Source: Clostridium bornimense (GTDB lineage Bacteria > Bacillota > Clostridia > Clostridiales > Clostridiaceae). Taken from it: 64,000 bases of DNA. A model generated the notes under the pieces. It was not told the origin of the DNA. It saw only the letters and a list, made by a program, of their open reading frames with translations, and did no database searches. The position numbers and the translations under genes are program-made. The DNA lies in contig NZ_HG917868.1 of the NCBI RefSeq assembly GCF_000577895.1, forward strand, positions 2,294,001 through 2,358,000, in the 5' to 3' direction. How positions within the stretch are numbered: position 1 is the first letter of the stretch; every line of letters begins with the position of its first letter. Shown here piece by piece: positions 29,936-38,066 of this stretch.

Positions 29936-30694
29936 ATGTCAGAAAATATGAATGAAAATGCAAAATATATATATTCTTATTTTATAAAGAAAGGTTGGAC
30001 AAGTAACTCTATTTGTGGAATGTTAGGTAACATGCAAGTTGAGTCTGGTATAATTGCAGATATAGATGAAATAAGCGGTGGTGGCGGATATGGTTTAGTT
30101 CAATGGACACCTAAATCTAAACTTACTTCTTGGGCAAAAGAAAAAAGCTTAAATTATAAAACTGTTGATACACAATGTAGAAGAATCCAATGGGAACTTG
30201 AAAATAATAAACAATATATTAAAACAAGCGATTATCCTCTTACCTTCAAAGCTTTTACTCAAAGTACAAAATCACCAACTTACTTAGCTAAAGCATTTCT
30301 TGCAAATTATGAAAGACCTGCTAATTATAATCAACCTAAAAGATGGGCTTATGCTGAAAAATGGTATGATACTCTTGCTAAAGGATTATCTAATAATACA
30401 AAAAGTGCAACATACACTGTTAAATCTGGTGACACTCTAACTTCTATTGCTAAAAAGTTTGATGTTACTATAGCAAATATTCAAAGTTGGAATAATATAA
30501 GTAATCCTAATTTAATTACAGTTGGACAATCTCTTATTATAAAAGGATACACAACATATACTGTTAAATCCGGTGATACTTTAAGTGCAATTGCTAAGAA
30601 ATTTAATGTTACTGTAGCAAATATTCAAACTTGGAATGATATTAGAAATGCTAATGTCATTAATATTGGTCAAGTTCTTATAATTAAATGCTAA
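29936..30694 (+). CDS. Phage-tail-type lysozyme with two LysM repeats
   Basis: This is a 252-residue peptidoglycan hydrolase. Residues about 1-145 match the phage tail lysozyme domain ([31 protein letters not shown], with the likely catalytic Glu in VESG, then GYGLVQWTP). Two LysM domains follow (each starting YTVKSGDTL, about 160-203 and 208-252) that bind glycan. The start is the ATG 7 nt after GGAGGT; an upstream TTG in frame lies within the ribosome site and was rejected. No signal peptide is visible, so export would need a holin-like route, lysis or a non-classical path. No phage genes surround it; it may be a domesticated phage gene or a spore/mother-cell lysis enzyme. Confidence 0.9.
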   Translation: MSENMNENAKYIYSYFIKKGWTSNSICGMLGNMQVESGIIADIDEISGGGGYGLVQWTPKSKLTSWAKEKSLNYKTVDTQCRRIQWELENNKQYIKTSDYPLTFKAFTQSTKSPTYLAKAFLANYERPANYNQPKRWAYAEKWYDTLAKGLSNNTKSATYTVKSGDTLTSIAKKFDVTIANIQSWNNISNPNLITVGQSLIIKGYTTYTVKSGDTLSAIAKKFNVTVANIQTWNDIRNANVINIGQVLIIKC

Positions 30695-30733
30695 TAAATA
30701 CTAATAAATGTTATTATAAAATAAAATTATATA

Positions 30734-30771
30734 AAAAGTGAAGGTTCTTTATACAAGGAACCTTCACTTTT
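30734..30771. terminator. Bidirectional terminator
   Basis: AAAAGTGAAGGTTC / GAACCTTCACTTTT with A and T runs on both sides lies between two convergent genes, so it can serve both. Confidence 0.92.
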
Positions 30772-30790
30772 TTAAATATATTAAGAAATA

Positions 30791-31294
30791 TCAACCATGG
30801 AAATAACCTGTTCTTGATGAAACTACTACATAGGGAATCTCTACATTATTTTTTTTGATATATGCTTGATATAAATCTTTACCTAAATACTCTAATTTAG
30901 TTATCTTTTCTCCATATGTATCGTATACTTCCTTTTTAAATAAATCTTCCCAATCATCACGAATTGGTGCATTTAAAGTTATATAATTAGCAAATTTATT
31001 TAAATCATCAGCCTCTCCTCCATTTGATATATATTGATTATACAAACTTTCAATATCCACTTTATCTAAAAATGTTTTACTCCATTTTATTTTTTCTGCT
31101 TCTGATTTATTTCCTTGAGAATTAATAATGTAGTTTTTAACTCTTGCTTCAATATCTTTTGAATCATTACTATACACTTCTATATATGTTTCAACTACTT
31201 TTGTATCATTCTCATCTGAATTTTTAGTAACTTGCGAAAAATATCCTGTAAAGACAATTATTAAAGATAATATATATACTATTAATTTTCTCAT
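30791..31294 (-). CDS. Secreted or membrane-anchored protein of unknown function
   Basis: This is a 167-residue protein with an N-terminal hydrophobic segment (residues 4-21, LIVYILSLIIVFTGYFSQV) acting as a signal peptide or anchor; there is no lipobox cysteine. The rest is soluble, acidic and Asn/Lys-rich, with no motif I recognise. The C-terminus (VEIPYVVVSSRTGYFHG) looks like a small beta domain. GGAGTGA precedes the ATG. It is a single gene sharing a bidirectional terminator with the lysozyme gene; no function can be given. Confidence 0.7.
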   Translation of the reverse strand: MRKLIVYILSLIIVFTGYFSQVTKNSDENDTKVVETYIEVYSNDSKDIEARVKNYIINSQGNKSEAEKIKWSKTFLDKVDIESLYNQYISNGGEADDLNKFANYITLNAPIRDDWEDLFKKEVYDTYGEKITKLEYLGKDLYQAYIKKNNVEIPYVVVSSRTGYFHG

Positions 31295-31449
31295 TTATAT
31301 CACTCCTTAACTTTTTACTTTCGATATATTATTATCATTTCTATATTTCTATATTTCTATAATTTATAACTTATAAAATTATAGCTATTTACTTTTTTTG
31401 TTAAGAAAACTTATATACTTTATGAGAAAATCTTTTATAAATAATAAAT

Positions 31450-31495
31450 AGAGCTATTGCAAACCTAACTAAGAAATTAGTCTTACAACAGCTCT
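31450..31495 (-). terminator. Terminator of hslO
   Basis: A long imperfect hairpin starting AGAGCTGTTGTAAGACTAA on the minus strand closes with AGCTCT and a short T-rich tail. It carries the AGCTGTTG start seen in other terminators of the window. Confidence 0.7.
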
Positions 31496-31507
31496 TATAA
31501 TTATACT

Positions 31508-32389
31508 TTATTTTGCTTTTTCCATTAATTGTTCCATTTCTTCTGGAGTAAATATATATCTACTTCCACAGAATGAACATCCTATTTCTTCATCTTTTCT
31601 ATCTGCTATTATATTAGATAATTCTTTTTTACCTAATGAAATTAATGCTGTTTCAATCTTTTCTCTTGAACAGTCACATCCATAGTAAGGTTTACCATCA
31701 TCATGAATTTTTAAATCCATATCTTCAAAAATGTTTGATATTATTTCGTCAATAGTTTTACCATTATTTATCATTTCTGTTGTTGATGGCATTTCTTCTA
31801 ATCTATATTGAACTAAATCTGCTAGAAGTGGATCTGCATCTGGCATCATTTGAATAATAAATCCACCAGCGGCACTAGCTTCTAAATCTTTATTAAACAT
31901 TACTCCAACAGCTACTGCTGAAGGTGTTTGTTCTGAAGTTGTATAATAATAAGCTACATCTTCTCCAACTTCCCCTGTATAGATTTTAACTTGACCTACA
32001 TATGGATTCTTTAATCCAAGATCCTTGATTACAGTAAGCATACCATTCTTTCCAATAGCTCCTGATACATCTATTGTACCATTTTGTCTTGGTGGCAACT
32101 GTACATTAGGATTTCCAACAATTCCTTTTATTCTTCCATCAGCATATGCTGTAACAGTGATACCTTTTATAGGTCCACCACCATCTATTTTTAATGTTAA
32201 AACATCTTTATCATTTTTTAGCATAGCACCCATAAGAACTCCTGCTGTAAGCATTCTTCCCATGGCACAAGATGCTGTTGGTGTTGTTTTATGTATTCTA
32301 ATAGCTTCATTTAATAAATTTGTAGTAGTAGCTCCAATGATTCTAATAGCTCCATCTTTCGCTGTTGCCCTTATGATTCTATCTTCCAT
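31508..32389 (-). CDS. hslO: Redox-regulated chaperone Hsp33
   Basis: This is the 293-residue Hsp33, a cytosolic holdase activated by oxidation. It has an N-terminal core (IIRATAKDGAIRIIGATTT) and the C-terminal zinc/redox switch with CDC (about 238-240) and CSFC (about 271-274), all four cysteines present. Upstream genes (methyltransferase, SASP) are on the same strand; the methyltransferase stop is 12 nt before the hslO start, so the two are co-transcribed. A terminator follows. Confidence 0.97.
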   Translation of the reverse strand: MEDRIIRATAKDGAIRIIGATTTNLLNEAIRIHKTTPTASCAMGRMLTAGVLMGAMLKNDKDVLTLKIDGGGPIKGITVTAYADGRIKGIVGNPNVQLPPRQNGTIDVSGAIGKNGMLTVIKDLGLKNPYVGQVKIYTGEVGEDVAYYYTTSEQTPSAVAVGVMFNKDLEASAAGGFIIQMMPDADPLLADLVQYRLEEMPSTTEMINNGKTIDEIISNIFEDMDLKIHDDGKPYYGCDCSREKIETALISLGKKELSNIIADRKDEEIGCSFCGSRYIFTPEEMEQLMEKAK

Positions 32390-32401
32390 GTATTTCTCTC
32401 C

Positions 32402-33154
32402 TTATCCCTGTTGTATTTTTTTTATGATGTATACAATTCTTTCACTTTTTTCAGTAACATCATTATCTGTATAATTTTCACTTTTTCCCATGATGCTAAA
32501 ATTACATTCTTTTATTAAAGATTCGATTTTTTCTTCAGAATATCCTCTTTCCATATGCACTTCATCTACTCTTGTATAGATATCCTCTTCTTCTTTAATA
32601 AAAAAAGTTAGTTCCATAGTTACTATATCATCATTTAGTGTATTATTCCAACAGTAAAATACGTCATCATTATCAAAACTATATATATTATTACCTAAAA
32701 TCTCTGTTATTTTGTAATAAGAGTTTATATCAAATATAAATATCCCATTATCATTTAATGATTCGTAAACCCTTCTAAACATAGATCTTAATCCGTCTTC
32801 TTCAATTATATAGTTAATAGAATCTAAACAACAAGTTATAAGATCGAAAGTTTCATTTACTTTAAACTCAGTTATATCTTGATTTAAAAACTTAGGCCTA
32901 AAGTTCATATTTACTATTTTATCTTGTGCGATACAAAGCATTTCCTCTGATAAATCAATACCATAACTATGTTTAAAATTTTTATAAATTTCAAAGGTTA
33001 AATTTCCACTACCGCAAGCTAAATCTAAATAATTATTAAAGTTTATATTATAGTTTTTACATTTCTCTAAAATAAACTTAGCATATTCTTTGTAATCTAT
33101 ATCTTCATTTATAAGCTGATCATAAATTAATGCAAAATCTCCATAAGCTTCCAT
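32402..33154 (-). CDS. Class I SAM-dependent methyltransferase
   Basis: This 250-residue protein has a Rossmann-type methyltransferase fold. Motif I is YLDLACGSGNLTFE, followed by HSYGIDLSEEML, the NQDITEF region and DLITCCLDSINYI (motif IV-like). The substrate cannot be predicted. The chosen ATG is 7 nt after GAGGAG; another ATG one codon earlier is closer, and an in-frame TTG upstream lies inside the ribosome site. It is placed directly upstream of hslO. Confidence 0.88.
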   Translation of the reverse strand: MEAYGDFALIYDQLINEDIDYKEYAKFILEKCKNYNINFNNYLDLACGSGNLTFEIYKNFKHSYGIDLSEEMLCIAQDKIVNMNFRPKFLNQDITEFKVNETFDLITCCLDSINYIIEEDGLRSMFRRVYESLNDNGIFIFDINSYYKITEILGNNIYSFDNDDVFYCWNNTLNDDIVTMELTFFIKEEEDIYTRVDEVHMERGYSEEKIESLIKECNFSIMGKSENYTDNDVTEKSERIVYIIKKIQQG

Positions 33155-33214
33155 CATTTTTCTCCTCAATTTTCATACTATATATAATTATAAACAATTG
33201 AGAAGTTAATTCAA

Positions 33215-33475
33215 CTATTCCCCTTTTTCTCTGCTAATTATCTCTGCATTTTTAGGTATTTTTAACTCTTTTTTTCTTTTTGTCATTATTCCACCAATTC
33301 TACCTGTCTCTTCTGCTGTAAGTCCACCCCATCCTAACTTATCTACCTTATCGCTAAGCCCCAATTCTGAAGCTATTTCATATTTTAAATTTTCTCTTAT
33401 TTTTTCAAGGTCTGTTAACTCTCTATTAGATTTTATCTTTGATTTAATAATCTTTTTTAAGGGAGTTTTGCTCAT
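33215..33475 (-). CDS. Alpha/beta-type small acid-soluble spore protein (divergent)
   Basis: This is an 86-residue SASP-like protein. It carries the GPR protease recognition-like stretch KYEIASELGL (cleavage expected within EIA-S) and the DNA-binding-type block GWGGLTAEETGRIGG followed by MTKR, both hallmarks of alpha/beta SASPs, which coat spore DNA. It differs from the usual 60-70 residue proteins by a basic N-terminal extension (TPLKKIIKSKIKS) and a charged C-terminal tail. The start is the ATG 6 nt after GGAGGAG; an earlier in-frame start lies upstream of that site. It would be expressed in the forespore, under sigma-G in known cases. Confidence 0.85.
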   Translation of the reverse strand: MSKTPLKKIIKSKIKSNRELTDLEKIRENLKYEIASELGLSDKVDKLGWGGLTAEETGRIGGIMTKRKKELKIPKNAEIISREKGE

Positions 33476-33599
33476 ATCATTCTCCTCCTCAAGCAAAATT
33501 ATTTATGCAGTTATAGGTTGCCCACATAAATACCCTCTTATACACAATTAAAAGTTAAAGTTTATTCACAATAAACAATTTAGATGAAGGTTGTTATAA

Positions 33600-33830
33600 T
33601 AAGGCACAAGGCACAGGTAAGGTTAATTTTCACCTATGGTGAAAATATGTTGTATAAAATTCTTTGTATAATATAGTACTTTATTATATATTGAGTATTT
33701 TTATATACAAAACTATTATACTTAAGTGTTGTTATTAAAATTTAAGAAATTCTGCAAGAATTTCATCTATACCTGTGCCATGGGCCATCATACTTGTGCT
33801 TTGAATTCCACCACCACTTAACTAGAACAG
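33600..33830 (+). repeat. Family-2 repeat copy D followed by a solitary family-1 core
   Basis: A palindrome-rich element runs from AAGGCACAAGGCACAGG (33601) to CCTGTGCCATGGGCC (about 33790). It includes the hairpin TTTTCACC-tat-GGTGAAAA (33627-33645) and AAGAAATTCTGCAAGAATTTC. A single family-1 core (-) follows at 33811-33830. No gene was found in the whole gap 33476-33953. Confidence 0.75.
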
Positions 33831-33912
33831 ATACTAATATGAACTTTTACAACATCCCACTCCACCATCAAAACTATTTTCTCTTACCTCTTACCCTCTA
33901 CATGAAAGTGCA

Positions 33913-33943
33913 ACAAAAAAAGATTCCACCCTAAGGTGAAACC
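33913..33943 (-). terminator. Terminator of the first peptide-transport operon
   Basis: GGTTTCACC / GGTGGAATC is followed by TTTTTTT on the minus strand, just past the small membrane protein gene. Confidence 0.82.
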
Positions 33944-33953
33944 TCTCTATTAA

Positions 33954-34151
33954 TTATCTACTAAATAAAAAAATCACTAAAAATAGCGCCGCTATTAATA
34001 CTAAAATAAACGGCATTAATACCTGAAATGTTGCAATAATTATTGCTAATATATCATTCTTTGATAAATTCTCTGCTCTTAGTTCTTTCAATAATCTTTC
34101 TTCTGTTTCTTTATCTAATCTTTTTTCCTTTAGTTTATTTCTTCCGAACAT
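33954..34151 (-). CDS. Small membrane protein at the end of a peptide-transport operon
   Basis: This is a 65-residue protein: a charged N-terminal helix (about 1-30, Lys/Glu-rich), then one or two hydrophobic segments (about 34-63, ILAIIIATFQVLMPFILVLI). The ATG is 8 nt after AGGAGG; an in-frame TTG two codons earlier is less likely. Its start lies 12 nt past the OppF-type stop, so it is in the operon. No function is recognised; a small accessory or regulatory subunit of the transporter is possible but unproven. Confidence 0.68.
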   Translation of the reverse strand: MFGRNKLKEKRLDKETEERLLKELRAENLSKNDILAIIIATFQVLMPFILVLIAALFLVIFLFSR

Positions 34152-34163
34152 TTTCAAATCCTC

Positions 34164-35132
34164 CTAAACCATATGACAAGCTACAAAATGATCCTTAGTA
34201 ACCTCTCTGTATTCTGGATTTACTTCCTTACATTTATCTGTGGCATATGGGCATCTAGTATGGAATTTACATCCTTTTGGTGGATTTGCCGGTGATGGTA
34301 TATCCCCAGTAAGAATTATTCTTTCTCTTTTTACTGTTGGATCAGGTATAGGAATAGCTGACATTAATGCTTTTGTATATGGATGAAGTGGATTTTTAAA
34401 TATCTCATCTGATGATGCAAGTTCTACTAGTGATCCTAAATACATTACTCCTACCTTATCACATATATGTTCAACAACTGAAAGATCATGAGAAATAAAA
34501 AGGTACGAAAAATTCTTTTCTCTTTGCAAATCTTGCAATAGATTAATTATTTGTGCTTGTATTGAAACATCTAATGCAGATACTGGTTCATCTGCCACTA
34601 TAAAATCTGGATTTAATATAAGTGCTCTTGCTATCCCGATTCTTTGTCTTTGCCCACCAGAGAATTCATGTGGATATCTATCTATTTGATAAGGTGCAAG
34701 TCCACAAATTTTCATTGTTTCAAGAACTTTTTCTCTTAAATCTTCTTTTGAAACCATTTTGTGATTTAAAAGTGCTTCTCCAATAATTTTCCCAACTGTC
34801 ATTCTTGGATTTAATGATGAATATGGGTCCTGAAATATTAATTGCATTTTAGGTCTCATTTTTCTTAATTGACTTTTACTTAATTCATCAAGGTCTTGTC
34901 CCTTAAAATAAATTTTCCCCTCTGTCTTTTCTAATAAATTTAGTATTGTTCTACCAGTAGTTGATTTTCCACACCCTGATTCTCCTACAAGTCCTAATGT
35001 CTCACCTTTCTTTATTTCAAAGGAAACTCCGTCTACAGCTTTTACATATCCAACAGTTCTTTGCATTACTCCCCCTTTAATAGGGAAATATTTTTTAACA
35101 TTTTCTACTTTTAATAATACTTCTTCAGCCAT
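34164..35132 (-). CDS. Peptide ABC transporter ATP-binding protein (OppF/DppF type), system 1
   Basis: This is a 322-residue ABC ATPase: Walker [11 protein letters not shown]-loop [17 protein letters not shown], signature [15 protein letters not shown], Walker [13 protein letters not shown] and H-loop ISHD. The C-terminal oligopeptide-transport extension carries a [14 protein letters not shown] cysteine motif. It pairs with the neighbouring OppD-type ATPase to power peptide import. Its ATG follows the partner's stop with no gap. Confidence 0.96.
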   Translation of the reverse strand: MAEEVLLKVENVKKYFPIKGGVMQRTVGYVKAVDGVSFEIKKGETLGLVGESGCGKSTTGRTILNLLEKTEGKIYFKGQDLDELSKSQLRKMRPKMQLIFQDPYSSLNPRMTVGKIIGEALLNHKMVSKEDLREKVLETMKICGLAPYQIDRYPHEFSGGQRQRIGIARALILNPDFIVADEPVSALDVSIQAQIINLLQDLQREKNFSYLFISHDLSVVEHICDKVGVMYLGSLVELASSDEIFKNPLHPYTKALMSAIPIPDPTVKRERIILTGDIPSPANPPKGCKFHTRCPYATDKCKEVNPEYREVTKDHFVACHMV

Positions 35133-36119
35133 CTACTTCGCCTCCCCTTCATCATTATGTAACCAACATGCTACCTTATGGTTTTCACTTATCTTTCTTA
35201 AGTGTGGTATTTCACTTTTACATTTTTCCATACAATATTCACATCTATCATTAAAATAACACGAATCCTTCATTCCTATTGGATTTGGAACTTGTCCAGG
35301 TATTGAGTATAATCTTTCTTCACCACTACCTAGTACAGGTTTAGATTTTAGAAGACCCTTAGTATATGGATGAGTTGGATTTTTAAATATATCTAATACT
35401 GGTCCCTCTTCAATAACTTTGCCGGCATACATAACAACAACATAGTCTGCCATTTCTGCTACTACACCTAAATCATGAGTTATTAATAATATTGCTGTAT
35501 TTAACTCTTTTTTTATTTTTCTCATAAGGTCTAGTATTTGTGCTTGTATTGTTACATCTAAAGCAGTAGTAGGTTCATCTGCTATCAAAACATTAGGATT
35601 ACAAGATAATGCCATAGCTATCATTATTCTTTGTCTCATTCCTCCTGATAACTCATGAGGATAAGAATCTACAATTTCATCAGCTCTAGGAATTCCTACT
35701 AATTTAATCATTTCAATAGCTCTTTCTCTAGCTATTTTTTTATCACATTGTTGATGTAACATAATAGCTTCCATGATTTGTGATCCTACTGTAAACACTG
35801 GGTTTAATGAAGACATAGGCTCTTGAAATATCATAGCGATTTCGTTACCTCTGATTTTTCTCATCTCTTCATCAGTAAACTTTAATATGTCTTTACCTTT
35901 ATAAAGAATTTCTCCACCTTCAATTTTTCCTATAGGACCTTGTACAAGTCTCATTAAACTCATTGAAGTTACAGACTTACCACAACCTGATTCTCCAACA
36001 ACGCAAACTGTTTCTCCTTCTTTTATCTTAAAAGATACATCATTTACAGCTTTAACTACTCCAGCTTCTGTGTGGAAATATGTCTTTAAATTCTTAAATT
36101 CAACTAATGTCTTTGCCAT
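35133..36119 (-). CDS. Peptide ABC transporter ATP-binding protein (OppD/DppD type), system 1
   Basis: This is a 328-residue ABC ATPase with Walker [11 protein letters not shown]-loop MIFQEPMSSLNPVFTVG, signature LSGGMRQRIMIAMAL, Walker B LIADEPTTALD and H-loop ITHD. The C-terminal cysteine-rich extension (CYFNDRCEYCMEKC) is like that of DppD proteins, where it can bind an iron-sulphur cluster. It is third from last in the operon. Confidence 0.96.
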   Translation of the reverse strand: MAKTLVEFKNLKTYFHTEAGVVKAVNDVSFKIKEGETVCVVGESGCGKSVTSMSLMRLVQGPIGKIEGGEILYKGKDILKFTDEEMRKIRGNEIAMIFQEPMSSLNPVFTVGSQIMEAIMLHQQCDKKIARERAIEMIKLVGIPRADEIVDSYPHELSGGMRQRIMIAMALSCNPNVLIADEPTTALDVTIQAQILDLMRKIKKELNTAILLITHDLGVVAEMADYVVVMYAGKVIEEGPVLDIFKNPTHPYTKGLLKSKPVLGSGEERLYSIPGQVPNPIGMKDSCYFNDRCEYCMEKCKSEIPHLRKISENHKVACWLHNDEGEAK

Positions 36120-36132
36120 AATATTTCCTCCC

Positions 36133-37020
36133 TTACTTCTTCATCTTAGGATCTAATGCATCTCTTAAACCATCACCTAATAGGTTTATAGCCATAACTG
36201 TTACAAAAATGCATAATCCAGGTGGTATCCAAAGCCATGGTCTATTTTGGAAATCAAAAAGATTACTAGCTGCTGTAATCATATTTCCCCATGATGGAGT
36301 TGGTGGTGTAACACCTATTCCTAAATAACTTAATGTTGATTCTGTAAGAATTGCATTACCTATTGCTAATGTAGCATTAACTATAATTATAGGCACAGTG
36401 TTTGGCAATAAATGTGCAAATATTTTTCTCATATCTGTAAGACCTAATGCCTCTGTAGCTTGCATAAATTCTTGTTCTCTTAATGATAAAATCTCCCCAC
36501 GAACAAGTCTTGCAAGATAAGGCCATGATAAAAATCCTAATACAAACATAACGGCAAATATTCTAAGGGTAGACGGTACTTTTAAATCTGACAATATTGC
36601 CCCAACCATAATAACTACAGGTAAAAATGGTAATGACATAAATATATCGATAATTCTCATTATTACTGTATCTATCCATCCTCCATAATATCCTGCAATA
36701 GCTCCTATAGATGCTCCTAATACTACTTGTATAATCATAGCTACTAGTCCAACTATAAGAGAAATTCTACCAGCATACATAAGTCTAGTAAGTACATCTC
36801 TTCCTAAATTATCTGTACCTAACCAATGTGCAAAACTTGGTGCAAGTTTTTTAGCTGCATCCTGTGTATTGTATCCATAAGGAGAAAATAACGGTCCTAT
36901 AAAAGAAAATAAAAACATAAGAACTATAAGTCCTAGTCCAAATAAAGCTAACTTATTTTTCTTTAATCTTCTAAATACTATTCTCCATGGTGACTCTAAT
37001 TTTTCTTTTTTATCTGCCAT
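36133..37020 (-). CDS. Peptide ABC transporter permease (OppC/DppC type), system 1
   Basis: This is a 295-residue permease with an N-terminal membrane segment, then the OppC_N region (GTDNLGRDVLTRLMYAGRISL) and the BPD_transp_1 domain with its EAA-type loop (ALGLTDMRKIFAHLLPN). It forms the translocation path with the OppB-type subunit. Confidence 0.96.
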   Translation of the reverse strand: MADKKEKLESPWRIVFRRLKKNKLALFGLGLIVLMFLFSFIGPLFSPYGYNTQDAAKKLAPSFAHWLGTDNLGRDVLTRLMYAGRISLIVGLVAMIIQVVLGASIGAIAGYYGGWIDTVIMRIIDIFMSLPFLPVVIMVGAILSDLKVPSTLRIFAVMFVLGFLSWPYLARLVRGEILSLREQEFMQATEALGLTDMRKIFAHLLPNTVPIIIVNATLAIGNAILTESTLSYLGIGVTPPTPSWGNMITAASNLFDFQNRPWLWIPPGLCIFVTVMAINLLGDGLRDALDPKMKK

Positions 37021-37033
37021 AAAGTTTTCCTCC

Positions 37034-37996
37034 TTACTTTAGTCTAACTCTTGGATCAACAAGTGCATATGATATATCTGAAATTAAATTTCCGATTAAA
37101 ACTAATACCACAATTAGCATATTGAATCCCATAAGGAATGTATAATCTCTCAAATTAACAGATTCTAAAGCAATTTTTCCTATTCCCGGCCATCCGAAAA
37201 CACTTTCTGTTATAATAGCTCCTGCAAATAAATCTGGAAGTGACATTCCAAGTAAAGTTACAATTGGTATAAGTCCATTTCTTAATGCATGTTTATATAT
37301 AACAACTTTTTCTTTTAACCCTTTTGCTCTAGCTGTTCTTATATAATCTTGATTTATAACTTCAAGCATGGCAGTTCTTGTATATCTCATTAAACTTCCT
37401 ACTTGCATAAGGGTTAATACTGCTACTGGAAGTATTCCATGTTTCACCACATCTAATATATGTTTAAAACCAGTATGGTCAGCTCCTGCAGTAGTCATCC
37501 CGGATACTGGCAGTATTCCTAAATCTATAGAGAAAAATTTTATAAGTAATAATGCAAAGAAAAATGATGGTATTGATAATCCAATTAGTGCAAACACTGT
37601 AAAGAACTTATCAAAAAATGAATATTGCCTTGTGGCAGATATAATTCCTATAGGTACCGCTATCAGAAGACTTAATATAAAAGATGTCAATGCAAGTTTA
37701 AAAGAATTCCATACATAAGTATTTATAACTTCTGATACTGGTTTTTTAAATCTAAGAGAATCTCCAAAATCTCCTACTACTGCGTGCTTTGCCCAAGTAA
37801 TATATCTCTCAGGTATAGATTTATCAAGTCCATATATTTCTTTTAATTGTTGAACCTTTTCTTCTGACATATTAGGATTAGCCTTAGCATCAACAAAGTC
37901 ACCAGGAATAAATGCTATAAGCGTAAACAATATTATAGATATTCCTATAACCATCGGTATCATTTGAAGTAATCTTCGAGTAATAAACTGTCTCAT
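37034..37996 (-). CDS. Peptide ABC transporter permease (OppB/DppB type), system 1
   Basis: This is a 320-residue permease with a typical N-terminus (RRLLQMIPMVIGISIILFTLI), the conserved YGLDKSIPERYITW segment and the EAA loop (RAKGLKEKVVIYKHALRN). It is the first gene after the binding protein, separated from it by a hairpin that probably lowers expression of the membrane and ATPase genes relative to the binding protein. Confidence 0.96.
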   Translation of the reverse strand: MRQFITRRLLQMIPMVIGISIILFTLIAFIPGDFVDAKANPNMSEEKVQQLKEIYGLDKSIPERYITWAKHAVVGDFGDSLRFKKPVSEVINTYVWNSFKLALTSFILSLLIAVPIGIISATRQYSFFDKFFTVFALIGLSIPSFFFALLLIKFFSIDLGILPVSGMTTAGADHTGFKHILDVVKHGILPVAVLTLMQVGSLMRYTRTAMLEVINQDYIRTARAKGLKEKVVIYKHALRNGLIPIVTLLGMSLPDLFAGAIITESVFGWPGIGKIALESVNLRDYTFLMGFNMLIVVLVLIGNLISDISYALVDPRVRLK

Positions 37997-38016
37997 TTTT
38001 ATATACTCCTTTCTAA

Positions 38017-38048
38017 AAAACGTCCTTAGAGTTTCCCAAGGACGTTTT
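38017..38048 (-). terminator. Intra-operon terminator between binding protein and permease genes
   Basis: AAAACGTCCTT / AAGGACGTTTT is followed by T on the minus strand. Its position between the solute-binding protein gene and oppB suggests partial termination, which would give excess binding protein. Confidence 0.85.
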
Positions 38049-38066
38049 ATATTGCCTTCTATAAAA

